A stretch of DNA of 64,000 nucleotides from NCBI RefSeq assembly GCF_040412425.1, contig NC_089744.1, positions 41,479,099 to 41,543,098 on the forward strand, in the 5' to 3' direction. How positions within the stretch are numbered: position 1 is the first letter of the stretch; each line of letters opens with the position of its first letter. The DNA is from Macrobrachium rosenbergii. Its lineage: Eukaryota > Arthropoda > Malacostraca > Decapoda > Palaemonidae. This document shows positions 46,291 through 59,602 of the stretch, piece by piece. The notes under the pieces are model-generated. The model searched no databases and had not been told where the DNA came from. It worked only from the letters and a program-made list of their open reading frames with translations. The translations under genes were made by a program, and so were the position numbers.

Positions 46291-46451
46291 ATTTTACTTG
46301 GGCAATCTCCAAATATACTAGATAGTCTGGTTTCTAAATGATTAACACGTTAACAGTTATTTTTATGAAGACAACAGTTATTTTTAAAATAATTTAAATT
46401 ATGCATTTCTAAAATACATATAAGAGTTTTATGTAGTTTTGTCAATTTGTG

Positions 46452-49400
46452 GGGTAAATTGCAATACAAAATTCCATAACTTTGAGAATTATATTGCAAT
46501 ACAAACTTCCATAACTTTGTGAATTATATTGCAATACAAAATTCCATAACTTTGTGAATTATATTGCAATACAAAATTCCATAACTTTGTGAATTATATT
46601 GCAATACAGAACTTCATAACTTTGAGAATTATAATGCAATACAGAATTTCATAACTGTGAATTATATTGCAATACAAAATTTCTTAACTTTGAGAATTAT
46701 ATTGCAATACAAAATTCCATAACTTTGAGAATTATATTGCAATAGAGAATTTCATAACTTTGAGAATCATATTGCAATACAAAATTCCATAACTTTGAGA
46801 ATTATATTGCAATACAGAATTCCATAACTTTGAGAATTATATCGCAATGCAAAGTTCCATAGCTTTGATAATTGTATTGCAATACAAAATTCCACAACTT
46901 TGTGAATTATATTGCAATACAAAATTTCATAACTTTGAGAATTATATTGCAATACAAACTTCCATAACTTTGTGAATTATATTGCAATACAAAAGTTCCA
47001 TAACTCTGTGAATTATAATGCAATACAGAATTTCATAACTGTGAATTATAATGCATTACAGAATTTCATAATTGTGAATTATACTGCAATACAAAATTCC
47101 ATAACTTTGAGAATTATATTGCAATACAAATTTCCATAACTTTGTGAATGATATTGCAATACAAAATTCCATAATTTTGTGAATTATATTGCAATACAGA
47201 ATTTCATAACTTTGAGAATTATATTGCAATACAAAATTTCATATCTTTGTGAATTATATTGCAATACAAAATTCCATAATTTGTGAATTGCATTGTAATA
47301 CAAAATTCCATAACTTTGTGAATTGCATTGTAATACAAAATTCCATAATTTTGTGGATTATATTGCAACACAGAAATCCATAACTTCGAGAATTTTATTG
47401 CAATACAAAATTCCATAACTTTGTGACTTATATAGCAATACAAAATTCCATAACTTTGTGAATTATATTGCAATACAAAATTCCATAACTTTGAGAATTA
47501 TATTGCAATACGAAATTCCACAGCTTTGTGAATTATATTGCAATACAACATTTCATATCTTTGAGAATTATATTGCAATACAAAATTCCATACCTTTGTG
47601 AATTATATTGCAATGCAAAATTCTATAACTTTGTGAAGTATATTGCAATACAAAATTCCATAACTTTGTGAATTATATTGAAATACAGAATTTCATAACT
47701 TTGAGAATTATATTGCAATACAAAATTCTATACCTTTGCTAATTATATTGCAATACAAAATTCTATAACTGTGAATTATATTAAAATACATAATTTCATA
47801 ACTTTGAGAATTATATTGCAATACAAAATTCCATACCTTTGCTAATTATATTGCAATACAAAATTCTGTAACTTTGTGAATTATAATGCATTACAAAATT
47901 CCATAATTTTGTGAATTGTATTGCAATACAGAATTTTGTAACTTTGAGAGTTATGTTGCAATACAAAATTTCATAACTTTGTGAATTATATTGCAATATA
48001 AAATTCCATAAATTTTTGAATTGTATTGTAATACAAAATTCCATAACTTTATGAATTATATTGCAATACAGAAATCAATAACTTTAAGAATTCTATTGCA
48101 ATACAAAATTCCATAACTTTGTGACTTATAGTGCAATACAAAATTCCATAACTTTGAGAATTATATTGCAATACAAAATTCCAAAACGTTGAGAATTATA
48201 TTGCAATACAAAATTCCATAAATTTGTGAATTATATTGTAATACAGAACTTCATAACTTTTGAGAATTTTATTGCAATACAAAATTCCTTAAATTTGTGA
48301 ATTGTATTGCAATACAAAATTCTATAACTTTGTATATATATATTGCAATACAAAATTCCATAACTTTGAGAATTGCAATACAAAATTCCATAACTTTGAG
48401 AATTATATTGCAATACAAAATTCCATAACTTTGTGAATTATACTGCAATACAGAATTTCATAACTTTGAGAATTATTTTGCAATAGAAAATTCCATACCT
48501 TTGTGAACTGTATTGCAATACAAAATTCCATAAATTTGTGAATTGTATTGCAATACAAAATTCCATAAGTTTGTGAATTATATTGCAATACAAAATTCTA
48601 TAACTTTGTGAAATATATTGCAATACAAAATTCCATAACTTTGTGAATTATATTGCATTACAGAATTTCATAATTTTGTGAATAACATTGCAATACAAAA
48701 TTATATAACTTTGTGAATTATATTGCAATACAAAATTCCATAACTTTTGAGAATTATATTGCAATATAGAATTTCATAACTTTGTGAATAACATTGCAAT
48801 ACAAAATTTCATAACGTTGTGAATTATAATGTAATACAAAATTTTATAAATTGTGGATTGTATTGCAATACAAAATACCATAACTGCGAATTATATTGCA
48901 GTTCAAAATTTCATAAATCTGGGAATTATATTGCAATACAAAATTCCATAACTTCGTGAATTATATTGCAATAAAAAATATCATAGACATGTGAATTATA
49001 TTGCAATACAAAATTCCATAACTTTGAGAATTATATTGCAATACAAAATTCCATAACTTTGAGAATTATATTGCAATACAAAATTCCATAACAGCGCAAA
49101 TTATATTACAATACAAAATTTCATAAATCTGTGAATTATGTTGCAATACAAAATTCCATATCCTTCTGAACATATTACTATACGAAATTTCATAAATCTG
49201 TGAATTAGATTGCAATAGAAAATTCCATAAATCTGTTAATTATATTGCAATACAAAATTCCATAAAACTTTGAATTATATTGCATTACAAAATTCCATAA
49301 ATCTGTGAATTATATTGTAATACAAAATTCCATAAACCTTTGAATTATATTACAAGACAAAATTTCATAAATCTGTGAATTATAATGCAGTGCAAAATTC

Positions 49401-49854
49401 CATACCTTTGTGAGTATAATACAAAATTTCTTAAATCTGTGAATTATATTGCAATGCAAAATTCCAAAAATCTGAATTATATTGCAATACAAAATTCCAT
49501 AAATCTGTGAATCATATTGCAATACAAAATTCCATAGATCTCTGAATTATATTACAATACAAAATTTCATAAATCTGTGAATTATATTGCAATACAAAAT
49601 TCCATCTCTTTGTGAACATATTACAATACAAAAGATTTATATTACATTGCAGTACAAAATTTCATACATCTGTGAATTATATTGCAATACAAAATTACAT
49701 AAATCTTTAAATTGCTGCATAATCCAAAACAAAATTCCATAAATCTGTGAATTATATTGCAATACAAAATTCCATAATTCTTTGAATTGTATTACAATAC
49801 ATAATTTCATAAACCTGTGAATTATATGGCACTACAAATTTCCATCAATTTGTG
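46452..49854. repeat. Satellite array 1: 35-bp unit, about 97 copies
   Basis: The unit consists of TTGCAATACAAAATTCCATA followed by ACTTTGTGAATTATA; TTGCAATA starts recur every 35 bases (for example 48966 and 49001). Two common variants, GTGAATT and GAGAATT, intermix; toward the right end AAATCTGTGAATT predominates. Because 35 is not a multiple of 3, minus-strand frames of 60-84 codons appear with a 35-residue period; they are not genes. Confidence 0.97.
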
Positions 49855-51849
49855 AAATCTAACACAAAATTCCTTTTCCCAGGTTTCTACTCAGCAATGG
49901 AAATCTAACACAGAAGCACCTTTTTCCAGGTTTCTGCCCTGCAACGGAAATCTAACACAGAAGCACTTTTTCCCAGGTTTCTGTCCAACAACGGAAATCT
50001 AACCCAAACGCACCTTTTCCGAGGTTTCTGCCCAGCTATGGAAATCTAACACAAAAGCACCTTTTCCTAGGCTGCTGCTCAGCAACGGAAATCTAACCCA
50101 AAAGCACCTTTTCTGAGGTTTCTGCCCAGCAAAGGAAATCTGACCCAAAAGCACCTTTTCTGAGGTTTCTGCCCAGCAACGGAAATCCAACCCAAAAGCA
50201 CCTTGTCCGAAGTTTTTGGCCCGCAATGGAAATTCAACCCAAAAGCACCTTTTCCGAGGTTTCTGCCCAGCAACGAAAGTCCAACCTAAAAGCCCCTTTT
50301 CTGAGGTTGCTGCCCAGCAACGGAAATTCAACCCAAAACCCCTTTTCTGAGGTTTCTGCCCAGCAACGGAAATCCAACCTAAAAGCACCTTTTCTGAGGT
50401 TTCTGCCCAGCAACGAAAATCCAACCCAAAAACCCCTTTTCTGAAGTTTCTGCCCAGTAATGGAAACCCAACCCAAAACCATCTTTTCCGAGGTTTCTGC
50501 CCAGCAACGGAAATCCAGCCCAAAAACCCCTTTTCTGAGATTTCTGTCCAGCAGCGGAAATCCAACCCAAAAGCACATTTTCTGCTATTTCTACCCAGCA
50601 ACGGAAATGCAACATAAAGCAGCTTTTCCGAGGTTCCTGCCCAGCAACGGAAATCCAGCCTAAAAGCCCCTTTTCTGAGGTTTCTGGCTATCAACGGAAA
50701 TCCAACCCAAAAACCCCTTTTCTGAGGTTTCTGCTCAGCAACGTAAATCCAACCCGAAAGCACTTTTTCTGAGGTTTCTACCCAGCAACGGAAATGCAAC
50801 CCAAAAACCCCTTTTCAGAGGTGTCTGCCCAGCAGCGGAAATCCAACCCAAAAGCATCTTTTCTGTGCTTTTTGCCCAGCAACGGACATGCAACCCAAAA
50901 GCACCTTTTCTGAGGTTTCTACCTAGCAACGGAAATCCAACCCAAAAGCACCTTTTCTGAGGTTTCTGCCCAGCAACGGAAATCCAAGCCAAAAGCATCT
51001 TTTCCCAGGGTTTCTGCCCAGCAACGGAAATGCAACCCAAAAGTATCTTTTCCGCGGTTTCTGCTCCGTAATGGAAATCTAACTGAAAAGCACTTTTCTG
51101 AGGTTTCTGCCCAGCAACTGAAATCCAACCCAAAAGCACATTTTCCGACGTTTCTGCTGAGCAAAGTGAATGTAACCCAAAAGCACCTTTTCCTAGGTTT
51201 CTGACCAGTGACAGGAATCCAGCCCAAAAACACCTTTTCCATGTGTTCTGCCTAGTAACGTAAATCCAGCCCAAAAGCACCTTTCCCGAGGTTTCTGCCC
51301 AGCACCTGAAGTCCAACCCAAAAGCACCCTATCTCTTGTTTATCCCCAGCAACGTTAATTCAACCCAAAAGCACCTTTCTGAGTTTTCTGCCCAGCAACT
51401 GAAATATAACCCACATCACTTTGCCCATAATCACTTTTTCCCGGGTTTCTACTCAGTAACGGAAATGCAGCCTAAATCCACCTTTTCCAACGATTCTGCC
51501 CTGCAAGAAAAATCTAACCCAAAAACTACTTTTCCAATGTTTCTGCCTAGCAACGGAAACCAAACTCCAAAGCACCTTTTCCGATATTTTTGCCCAGTAG
51601 TAGAAATCCAGACCAAAATAACCTTTTCCTAGATTTCTGTCCAGCAACAGATATCCAACTCAAAATCACCTTTTTCGAGTTTCTACCCATCAACGGAAAT
51701 CCAAACCAAAAGCAACTTTTCCTCAGTCTCCCCAGCAACGGAAATGCAACCCAATAGCACCTTTTCTCAGGTCTCTGCCCAGCAACGGAAATCTAACCAA
51801 AAGCACCTTTTCTGAGGTTTCTACCTGGCTAAGGGAATCTAACCCAAGA

Positions 51850-53500
51850 GCACCTTTTCCGAGGTTTCTACCAAGCAAAGGAAATCTAACCCAAGAGCAC
51901 TTTTTACGTGGCTTCTGTGCAGCAAAGGAAACCTAACCCAAGAGCACCTTTTCCAAGGTTTCTGCCCAACAAAGGAAACCTAACCCAAGAGCACCTTTTC
52001 CGAGGTTACTGCCCAGCAACGGAAATCTAACCCAAGAGAACCTTTTCTGAGGTTTCTACCCAGCAAAGGAAATCTAAACCAAGAGCACTTTTACGTGGTT
52101 TCTTTGTAGCAAAGGAAATCTAAACCAAGAGCACGTTTTCTGTGGGTTCTGCCCAGCAAAGGAAATCTAACCCAAGAGCACCTTTTCCGAGGTTTCTACC
52201 CAGCAAAGGATATCGAACCCAAGAGCACTTTTTACTTGGTTTTTACGCACCACAGGAAATCTTACCCAAGAGCACCTTTTCCAAGGTTTAGCCCATCAAA
52301 GGAAATCTAACCCAAGACCACATTTTCCGAGGTTACTGCCCAGTAAAGGAAATCTAACCCAAGAGCACCTTTTCTGAGGTTTCTACCCAGCAAAGGAAAT
52401 CTAACCCAAGAGCACTTTTTACTTGGTTTCTACACAGCAAAGGAAACATAACCCAAGATCACCTTTTCCGAGGTTTCTGCCCAGCAAAGGATTTAATCTA
52501 ACCCAAGAGCACCTTTTCCGAGGTTACTGCCCAGCGACGGAAATCTAACCCAAGAGCACTTTTTACGTGGTTTCTGGGCAGCAAAGGAAACGTAACCCAA
52601 GAGCACCTTTTCCGAGGTTACGGCCCAGCAACGGAAATCTAACCCAATAGCACTTTTTACGTGGTTTCTGCGCAGCAAAGGAAATCTAACACAAGAACAC
52701 CTTTTCCGAGTTTTCTGCCCAGCAAAGGAAATCTAACCCAAGAGCACTTTTTAAATGGTTTCTGCTCAGCTAGGGAAATCTAACCCAAGAGCACCTTTTT
52801 TGAAGTTTCTACCCAGCAAAGGAAATCTAACCCAAGAGCACCTTTTCCGAGGCTTCTACCCAGCAAAGGAAATCTAACCCAAGAGCACCTTTTCCGAGGT
52901 TTCTACCTAGCAACGGAAATCTAACCCAAGAGCACTTTTTACATGGTTTCTGCACAGCAAAGGAAATCTTATACAAGAGCACCTTTTCCGAGGTTACTGC
53001 GTGGCAACGGAAATCTAACCCAAGAGCACGTTATACATGGTTTCTGCTCAGCAAGGGAAATCTAGCCCAAGAGCACCTTTTCCGAGGTTTCTACCAGCAA
53101 AGGAAATCTAACCCAAGAGCACCCTTTCTGAGGTTTCTTCCCAGCAATGGAAATCTAACCCAAAAGCACCTTTTCCGAGGTTTCTGCCCAACGACAGAAA
53201 TCTAACTCAAAAGCACCTTTTCCAAGGTTTCTTCCCAGCGACAGAAATCTAGCCCAAGAGCACCTTTTCCCAGGTTTCTTCCCAGCGACAGAAATCTAAC
53301 CCAAAAGCACCTTTTCCAAGGTTTCTGCCCAGCGACAGAAATCTATCCCAAGAGCAACTTTTCGAGGTTTCTTCCCAGCAATGGAAATCTAACCTAAAAG
53401 CACCTTTTCCATGGTTTCTGCCAGCAACAGAAATCTCAGCCCAAGAGTACCTTTCCCCAGGTTTCTGCCAAGCAATGGAAATCTAACCCAAGAGCACCTT
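51850..53500. repeat. Higher-order repeat of array 2, copy 1 (1645 bp)
   Basis: The order of unit variants here is repeated with offset 1644-1645 bases (35 units), for example at 51861 versus 53505 and 52493-52678 versus 54138-54323. Near-identical, so a recent segmental duplication or unequal exchange. Confidence 0.9.
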
Positions 53501-55145
53501 TTCTGAGGTTTCTACCAAGCAAAGGAAATCTAACCCAAGAGCACTTTTTACATGGCTTCTGTGCAGCAAAGGAAACCTAACCCAAGAGCACCTTTTCCAA
53601 GGTTTCTGCCCAGCAAAGGAAACCTAACCCAAGAGCACCTTTTCCGAGGTTACTGCCCAGCAACGGAAATCTAACCCAAGAGAACCTTTTCTGAGGTTTC
53701 TACCCAGCAAAGGAAATCTAAACCAAGAGCACTTTTTACGTGGTTTCTTTGTAGCAAAGGAAATCTAAACCAAGAGCACGTTTTCTGTGGGTTCTGCCCA
53801 GCAAAGGAAATCTAACCCAAGAGCACCTTTTCCGAGGTTTCTACCCAGCAATGGATATCTAACCCAAGAGCACTTTTTACTTGGTTTCTACGCACCACAG
53901 GAAATCTTACCCAAGAGCACCTTTTCCAAGGTTTAGCCCATCAAAGGAAATCTAACCCAAGACCACATTTTCCGAGGTTACTGCCCAGTAAAGGAAATCT
54001 AACCCAAGAGCACCTTTTCTGAGGTTTCTACCCAGCAAAGGAAATCTAACCCAAGAGCACTTTTAACTTGGTTTCTACACAGCAAAGGAAACATAACCCA
54101 AGATCACCTTTTCCGAGGTTTCTGCCCAGCAAAGGATTTAATCTAACCCAAGAGCACCTTTTCCGAGGTTACTGCCCAGCGACAGAAATCTAACCCAAGA
54201 GCACTTTTTACGTGGTTTCTGGGCAGCAAAGGTAACGTAACCCAAGAGCACATTTTCCGAGGTTACGGCCCAGCAACGGAAATCTAACCCAATAGCACTT
54301 TTTACGTGGTTTCTGCGCAGCAAAGGAAATCTAACACAAGAACACCTTTTCCGAGTTTTCTGCCCAGCAAAGGAAATCTAACCCAAGAGCACTTTTTAAA
54401 TGGTTTCTGCTCAGCTAGGGAAATCTAACCCAAGAGCACCTTTTTTGAGGTTTCTACCCAGCAAAGGAAATCTAACCCAAGAGCACCTTTTCCGAGGCTT
54501 CTACCCAGCAAAGGAAATCTAACCCAAGAGCACCTTTTCCAAGGTTTCTACCTAGCAACGGAAATCTAACCCAAGAGCACTTTTTACATGGTTTCTGCAC
54601 AGCAAAGGAAATCTTATACAAGAGCACCTTTTCCGAGGTTACTGCCTGGCAACGGAAATCTAACCCAAGAGCACTTTATACATGGTTTCTGCTCAGCAAG
54701 GGAAATCTAGCCCAAGAGCACCTTTTCCGAGGTTTCTACCAGCAAAGGAAATCTAACCCAAGAGCACCCTTTCCGAGGTTTCTTCCCAGCAATGGAAATC
54801 TAACCCAAAAGCACCTTTTCCGAGGTTTCTGCCCAACGACAGAAATCTAACTCAAAAGCACCTTTTCCAAGGTTTCTTCCCAGCGACAGAAATCTAACCC
54901 AAGAGCACCTTTTCCCAGGTTTCTTCCCAGCGACAGAAATCTAACCCAAAAGCACCTTTTCCAAGGTTTCTGCCCAGCGACAGAAATCTATCCCAAGAGC
55001 AACTTTTCCGAGGTTTCTTCCCAGCAATGGAAATCTAACCCAAAAGCACCTTTTCCATGGTTTCTGCCAGCAACAGAAATCTCAGCCCAAGAGTACCTTT
55101 CCCCAGGTTTCTGCCAAGCAATGGAAATCTAACCCAAGAGCACCT
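53501..55145. repeat. Higher-order repeat of array 2, copy 2 (1645 bp)
   Basis: Second copy of the 35-unit block. A third, partial copy of the block's last units lies at about 55385-55510 (CTCAGCCCAAGAGTACCTTT, also at about 53433 and 55080). Confidence 0.9.
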
Positions 55146-55526
55146 TTTCTGAGGTTTCTACCCAGCAAAGGAAATCTAACCCAAGAGCACCTTTTCCAAG
55201 GTTACTGCCCAGCAACGGAAATCTAACCCAAGAGCACTTTTTAGGTGATTTCTGCACAGCAAGGGAAATCTAACCTACGAGCGCCTTTTCCAACGGCTCT
55301 ACCCAGCCAGGAAAATCTAAACCAAAAGCACCTTTTCCGAGGTTTCCGTCCAGCGACAGAAATCCTAACCCAAGAGCACCTTTTCCGAGGTTTCTTCCCA
55401 GCAATGGAAATCTAACCCAAAAGCACCTTTTCCATGGTTTCTGCTAAGAAACAGAAATCTCAGCCCAAGAGTACCTTTCCCCAGGTTTCTGCCAAGCAAT
55501 GGAAATCTAACCCAGAGCACCATTTC

Positions 55527-58500
55527 TGTGCCAGTATTGGTCCTGCACGAAGAACTGGCATATAACAGTTCAAATACTGGCACATACCAGTTCTTGGCGC
55601 TCACCAATTACTAGCACGAGCTGGTAATTGGCATGCGCCATGAACTGCCATATGCCAATATTTGGCATGTGCCAGTAATTGAAGTGCATCCAATACTGGC
55701 ACATGCCAGTTTTTGACACACTCCAAATGCTTGCATGTGCCTTTAATTAGCGAGTAGTACAAACTAGCATGTGATAGAATTTGGCGCTTGCCAAGAACTG
55801 GCACATGTCAGTATTTGGCGCAAGCCAATTACTGTCCTGTGCCAGTAAATATTGCGCTCCAAATACTGGCATGTGCCAGTTCTTGGCACATGCCAGTTAC
55901 TGTGAGGTGTCAGTAATTGGCGTGCGGTAATATCTGGCACATGCTGGTAATTAGCGTGCGTCAAATATTGGTATGTGCCAGTTCTTGGCGCACGCCAAAT
56001 ACTGGCATTTGCCGGTTCTTGGCGTGCTCTGAATACTGGCATGTGCCCAGTTTTCAGAAACCACCAAATACTCGCACATACCAGTAACTGGTGCCTGCCA
56101 AAAACTGGCAAGTGCCAGTATTTGGCACTTGCCCTGCCCAAAACTGGCAAGCACCAAATACTGGCACATGCCAGTTCTTGGCGTGCGCCAAATACTGGTA
56201 AGTGTCAGTAACTGGTGCACACGAAATACTGGCGTGTGTCAGTTCTTCGCGTATGCCAAATACTGGCACATGCCCGTACTTGATGTGTGCCAAATACTTG
56301 TATGTCCCCGTTCTCGATGCGCATCAAAAACTGGCAATTGCCAGTTCTTGGTGCTTGCCAGTGCCAGTAGTTGGCGCTCACCAAACACTGACGTGCCAGT
56401 TTTTGACGTGCATCAAATACTGGCACGGGCCAGTATTTGGCACATGCTAATTAGTGGCACATGCCAGTAATTAGTGGGCAGCAAAGACAGTCACGTGCCA
56501 GTAAATAGACCCCACTAAAACTTGAAAGTGCCAGTAATTAGCTAGCACCAAAAAGTGGCATGTCAAAGTATTTAGCATGTGCCAGTTTCTAGCACATGCC
56601 AGTAATTTGCGTGTGCCAGGAACTGGCATGTGCCAGTAATTTGCACACACTAAATACTGGCACGTGCCAGTTCTTGGTGCATGCCAAATACTGGCATGTG
56701 TGAGCTCTTGGTTTGTGCAAAAAACTGGGACGTGCCAGCAATAGATATGCGCTAGAAACTAGCATGTGCCATTAATGGGTATGCACTGAAAACTGGCACT
56801 TGCTAGTATTTTGCTGGTGCAAAGAACTGGCATGTGCCAAAAACTGTCACGAGCCAGTAATTGGCTCCCCCAAAATACTGGCATACACGTGCCAGTATTT
56901 GGCAAGTGATAATTGCTGTCACATGTCAGTAATTAGAGCATGTCAAAAACTGCAGTGTGCCGGTAATTAGTGCATGCTAAAAACTGGCATATGCCAATAT
57001 TTGGTGCTCGCCAAGAACTGGCAAGTACCAGTCTTTGAGCCACAACAAGAATTGGCACATGCCAGTATTTGGTGCACGATGATTACTGGCTTGTGCCAGT
57101 GATTGGTGTGAGCCAAGAACTGGCACATGCCAGTATTTGATATTTGCCAAGAACTGGCGTGAGCCAGTATTTTGCTCGCACCAAGAATTAGCACATTGCA
57201 GTATTTGGCTTGCTCCAAATACTGGCAGGTAACAGTTCTTGGTGCCCTAGAATTACTGCCATGTGCCAGTAATTGGTGTGCACCAATACTGGCATGTGCC
57301 TATTCTTGGCATGTGCCAATTATCAGCATGCCAGAAATTGGCTCTCACTAAATACTGGCATGTAGGCTATCAGTTCTTGGCATGTGCCAAATGATGGCGC
57401 GTGACAGTTTTTGGTGCGCGCTAAAAATTGGTGCATGCTAAATACTGGCATGTGCCAATATTTGGTGTGTGCTGAAAACTGGCATGTGCTAGTATTTGGC
57501 GCATGCTAATTACTGTTACGTGCCAGTAATTAGCATGCACCAAAAACTGGCACATGCCAGTGATTGTCGCCCACTAAAAATTGCCCACATGCCAGTAACT
57601 GGATTGCGCCAAGAACTGGTATATGCCAGTATTTGATGCAAGATAATTACTGGCACGTACCAGTAATTGGCGCATTCCAAGAACTGGCATATGCCAGTAT
57701 TTGACACGTGCAAAGAACTGGCATGTCCCAGTATTTTCCGTGCACCAATATTTAGCACGTGCCACTATTTGGCACAAGCCAGATACTGGCAGGTGCTAGT
57801 TCTTGGTGTATGCCAATTACTGGCATGTGGTAGTAATTGGTGTGTGCCAAATACTGGCAAGTGCCGTTTTTGGCATGCGCCAAATAGTAACACATGCCAG
57901 TTCTTGGCACATGCCAAATACTGGCATGTGCCATTCTTGGTGCGCGCCATATACTGGCATGTGCCAGTTCTTGCTGCGCATCTAATACTGGCACGTCCTA
58001 GAAACTGGCAAGCACAAAATGCTGGTACGTGTCAGTTTTTGACAGGGACCAAATATTGGCATGTGCCAGTATTTGGCACGTGCATATTACTGGCGCATGC
58101 TAGTAATTAGCGCACTCTAAAAATTGGCACACGCCAGTAATTAGCACATCCCATAAACTTGTACGTATTTAGTGCATGCTGAAAACTGGCATGTGCCACT
58201 AATTAGCACGCCCCAAAAACTGCCATGTGCCAGTAATTAGCATGCACCAAAAACTGGCACGTGCCAGTATTTGGCACATACCAGCAATTTGTGTATGCTA
58301 GATGCTGGCATGCCCCAGTTCTTTGCACGCCAAATACTGGAATGTTCCAGTTTTTGGCGTGCGCCAAATACTAGCATGTGCAAATACTGGCACTTGTCAG
58401 TTTTTGGTCCATGCTAATTATTGCCACGTGCCAGTTTTTAGCTCACACCAATTAGTGACACTTGGCAGTTTTTAGCATGCGTTTATTACTGGCACATGCC

Positions 58501-59602
58501 AGATTTTGACACGCACTAATTACTGGCATGTGGCAGTTTTTAGTACACCCTAATTACTGGCATGTTCCAGTAATTAACGTGTGCCAGATACTGGCACGTT
58601 CCAGTTCTTGATGTGTACCAATTACTGGCATATGCCAGTAATTGGCACACGCTAAATACTTTCATGTGGCAGTTCTTAGTGCACGCCAATTACTAGCACA
58701 AGCCAGTTCTTGACGCATGCCAAATACTAGCATGTGCCAGTTTTTATCACACACTAATTACTGGCACGTGCCAGTAATTTGCACCCGTCAAATACTGGCA
58801 TGTGCCAGTATTTGGCATGCATCAAAAACTGGCATGTGCCAGTATTAAGTGCGTGTTAATTACTGGCACGTGCCAAGAACTGGCTTGTGCCAGTAATTAG
58901 TGCATGCTGAAAACAGACACGTGCTAATATTTGGTGTGCTCCAAGATCTGGCACCTGCCAGTATTTGGTGCGTGCCAGTAATTGGTGCTCCCGAAATACT
59001 GGCACATGCCAGATTTTGGTGCATTCTAATTACTGGCATGTGCCAGTAATTAGCACCCACCAGAAACTGACATGTGTCAATGATTAGTGTGCGCTAAAAA
59101 CTGGCACTCGCCAGTATTTGGCATGCGCCAAGAGCTGGCACATGCCAGTGTTTGGCGCACGCCAAGAATTGGCACGTGCCAGTATTTGGCATATGGCAAT
59201 TACTGGCACATGCCAGTAATTGGCATGCACTAAGAACTGGCATGTGCCACTATTTGATGCGCTCCAAGAACTGGCACGTGCCAGTTTTTGGCGCACGTCA
59301 ATTACTGGCACATGCCAGTTCTTGGCAAAAGCCAGTTACTGGTACATGTCAGTATTTGGCACGCCTCAAATTTTGGAAAATGCCAGTGCTTGGTGCGCGC
59401 CAAATTTTGGCATATGCCAGTTCTTGGCACGCACCAAATACTGGCACGTGCTAGTCTTGGTGTGCGTCAAATACTGGCACATGCCAGTTCTTGGCGTGCC
59501 CCATTGGCGCACGCCAAATACTAGCCCTTGTTAGTTTTTGACTCGTGTCAAATACTGGCACATGCCAGTATTTGGTGCGCGCCAATTACAGGCATATGCC
59601 AG
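55527..59602. repeat. Satellite array 3: 34-bp unit of two 17-bp palindromic halves, about 120 copies
   Basis: Units such as CTGGCACGTGCCAGTAA plus TTGGCGTGCGCCAAATA recur every 34 bases (59171, 59205, 59239). Each half fits YTGGCRYRYGCCARWAW, so every half is nearly self-complementary and the array reads alike on both strands. Spurious frames (WHMPVLGARQILA-like) occur on both strands. No unique spacers lie between units, so it is not a CRISPR-type array. Confidence 0.97.

Larger units (their letters stand above)
49855..55526. repeat. Satellite array 2: 47-bp unit, about 120 copies
   Basis: The unit reads GGAAATCYAACCCAARAGCA then CCTTTTCCGAGGTTTCTGCC then CAGCAAM; GCACC starts recur every 47 bases (50104, 50151, 50198). 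There are two subtypes: a left part (about 50160-51350) with AATCCAACCC, and a right part with AATCTAACCC and many CACTTTTTACGTGGTTTC variant units. The left subtype lacks stops in all three minus-strand frames, producing a 266-codon frame at 49999-50799. Confidence 0.97.

Noticed and set aside
49999..50799. 266-codon minus-strand reading frame as a repeat-protein gene
   Set aside because: It is the 47-bp satellite read through all three frames; no start context, splice structure or known domain. Open only because this subtype lacks stops.
55600..59534. Numerous 60-150-codon frames of the type WHMPVLGARQILA on both strands
   Set aside because: They are translations of the palindromic 34-bp satellite and occur equally on both strands.
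46452..59602. CRISPR-like array (regular 34-47-bp repeats)
   Set aside because: Repeats are contiguous, without unique spacers, in an intron-containing animal genome; no cas genes. These are satellites.
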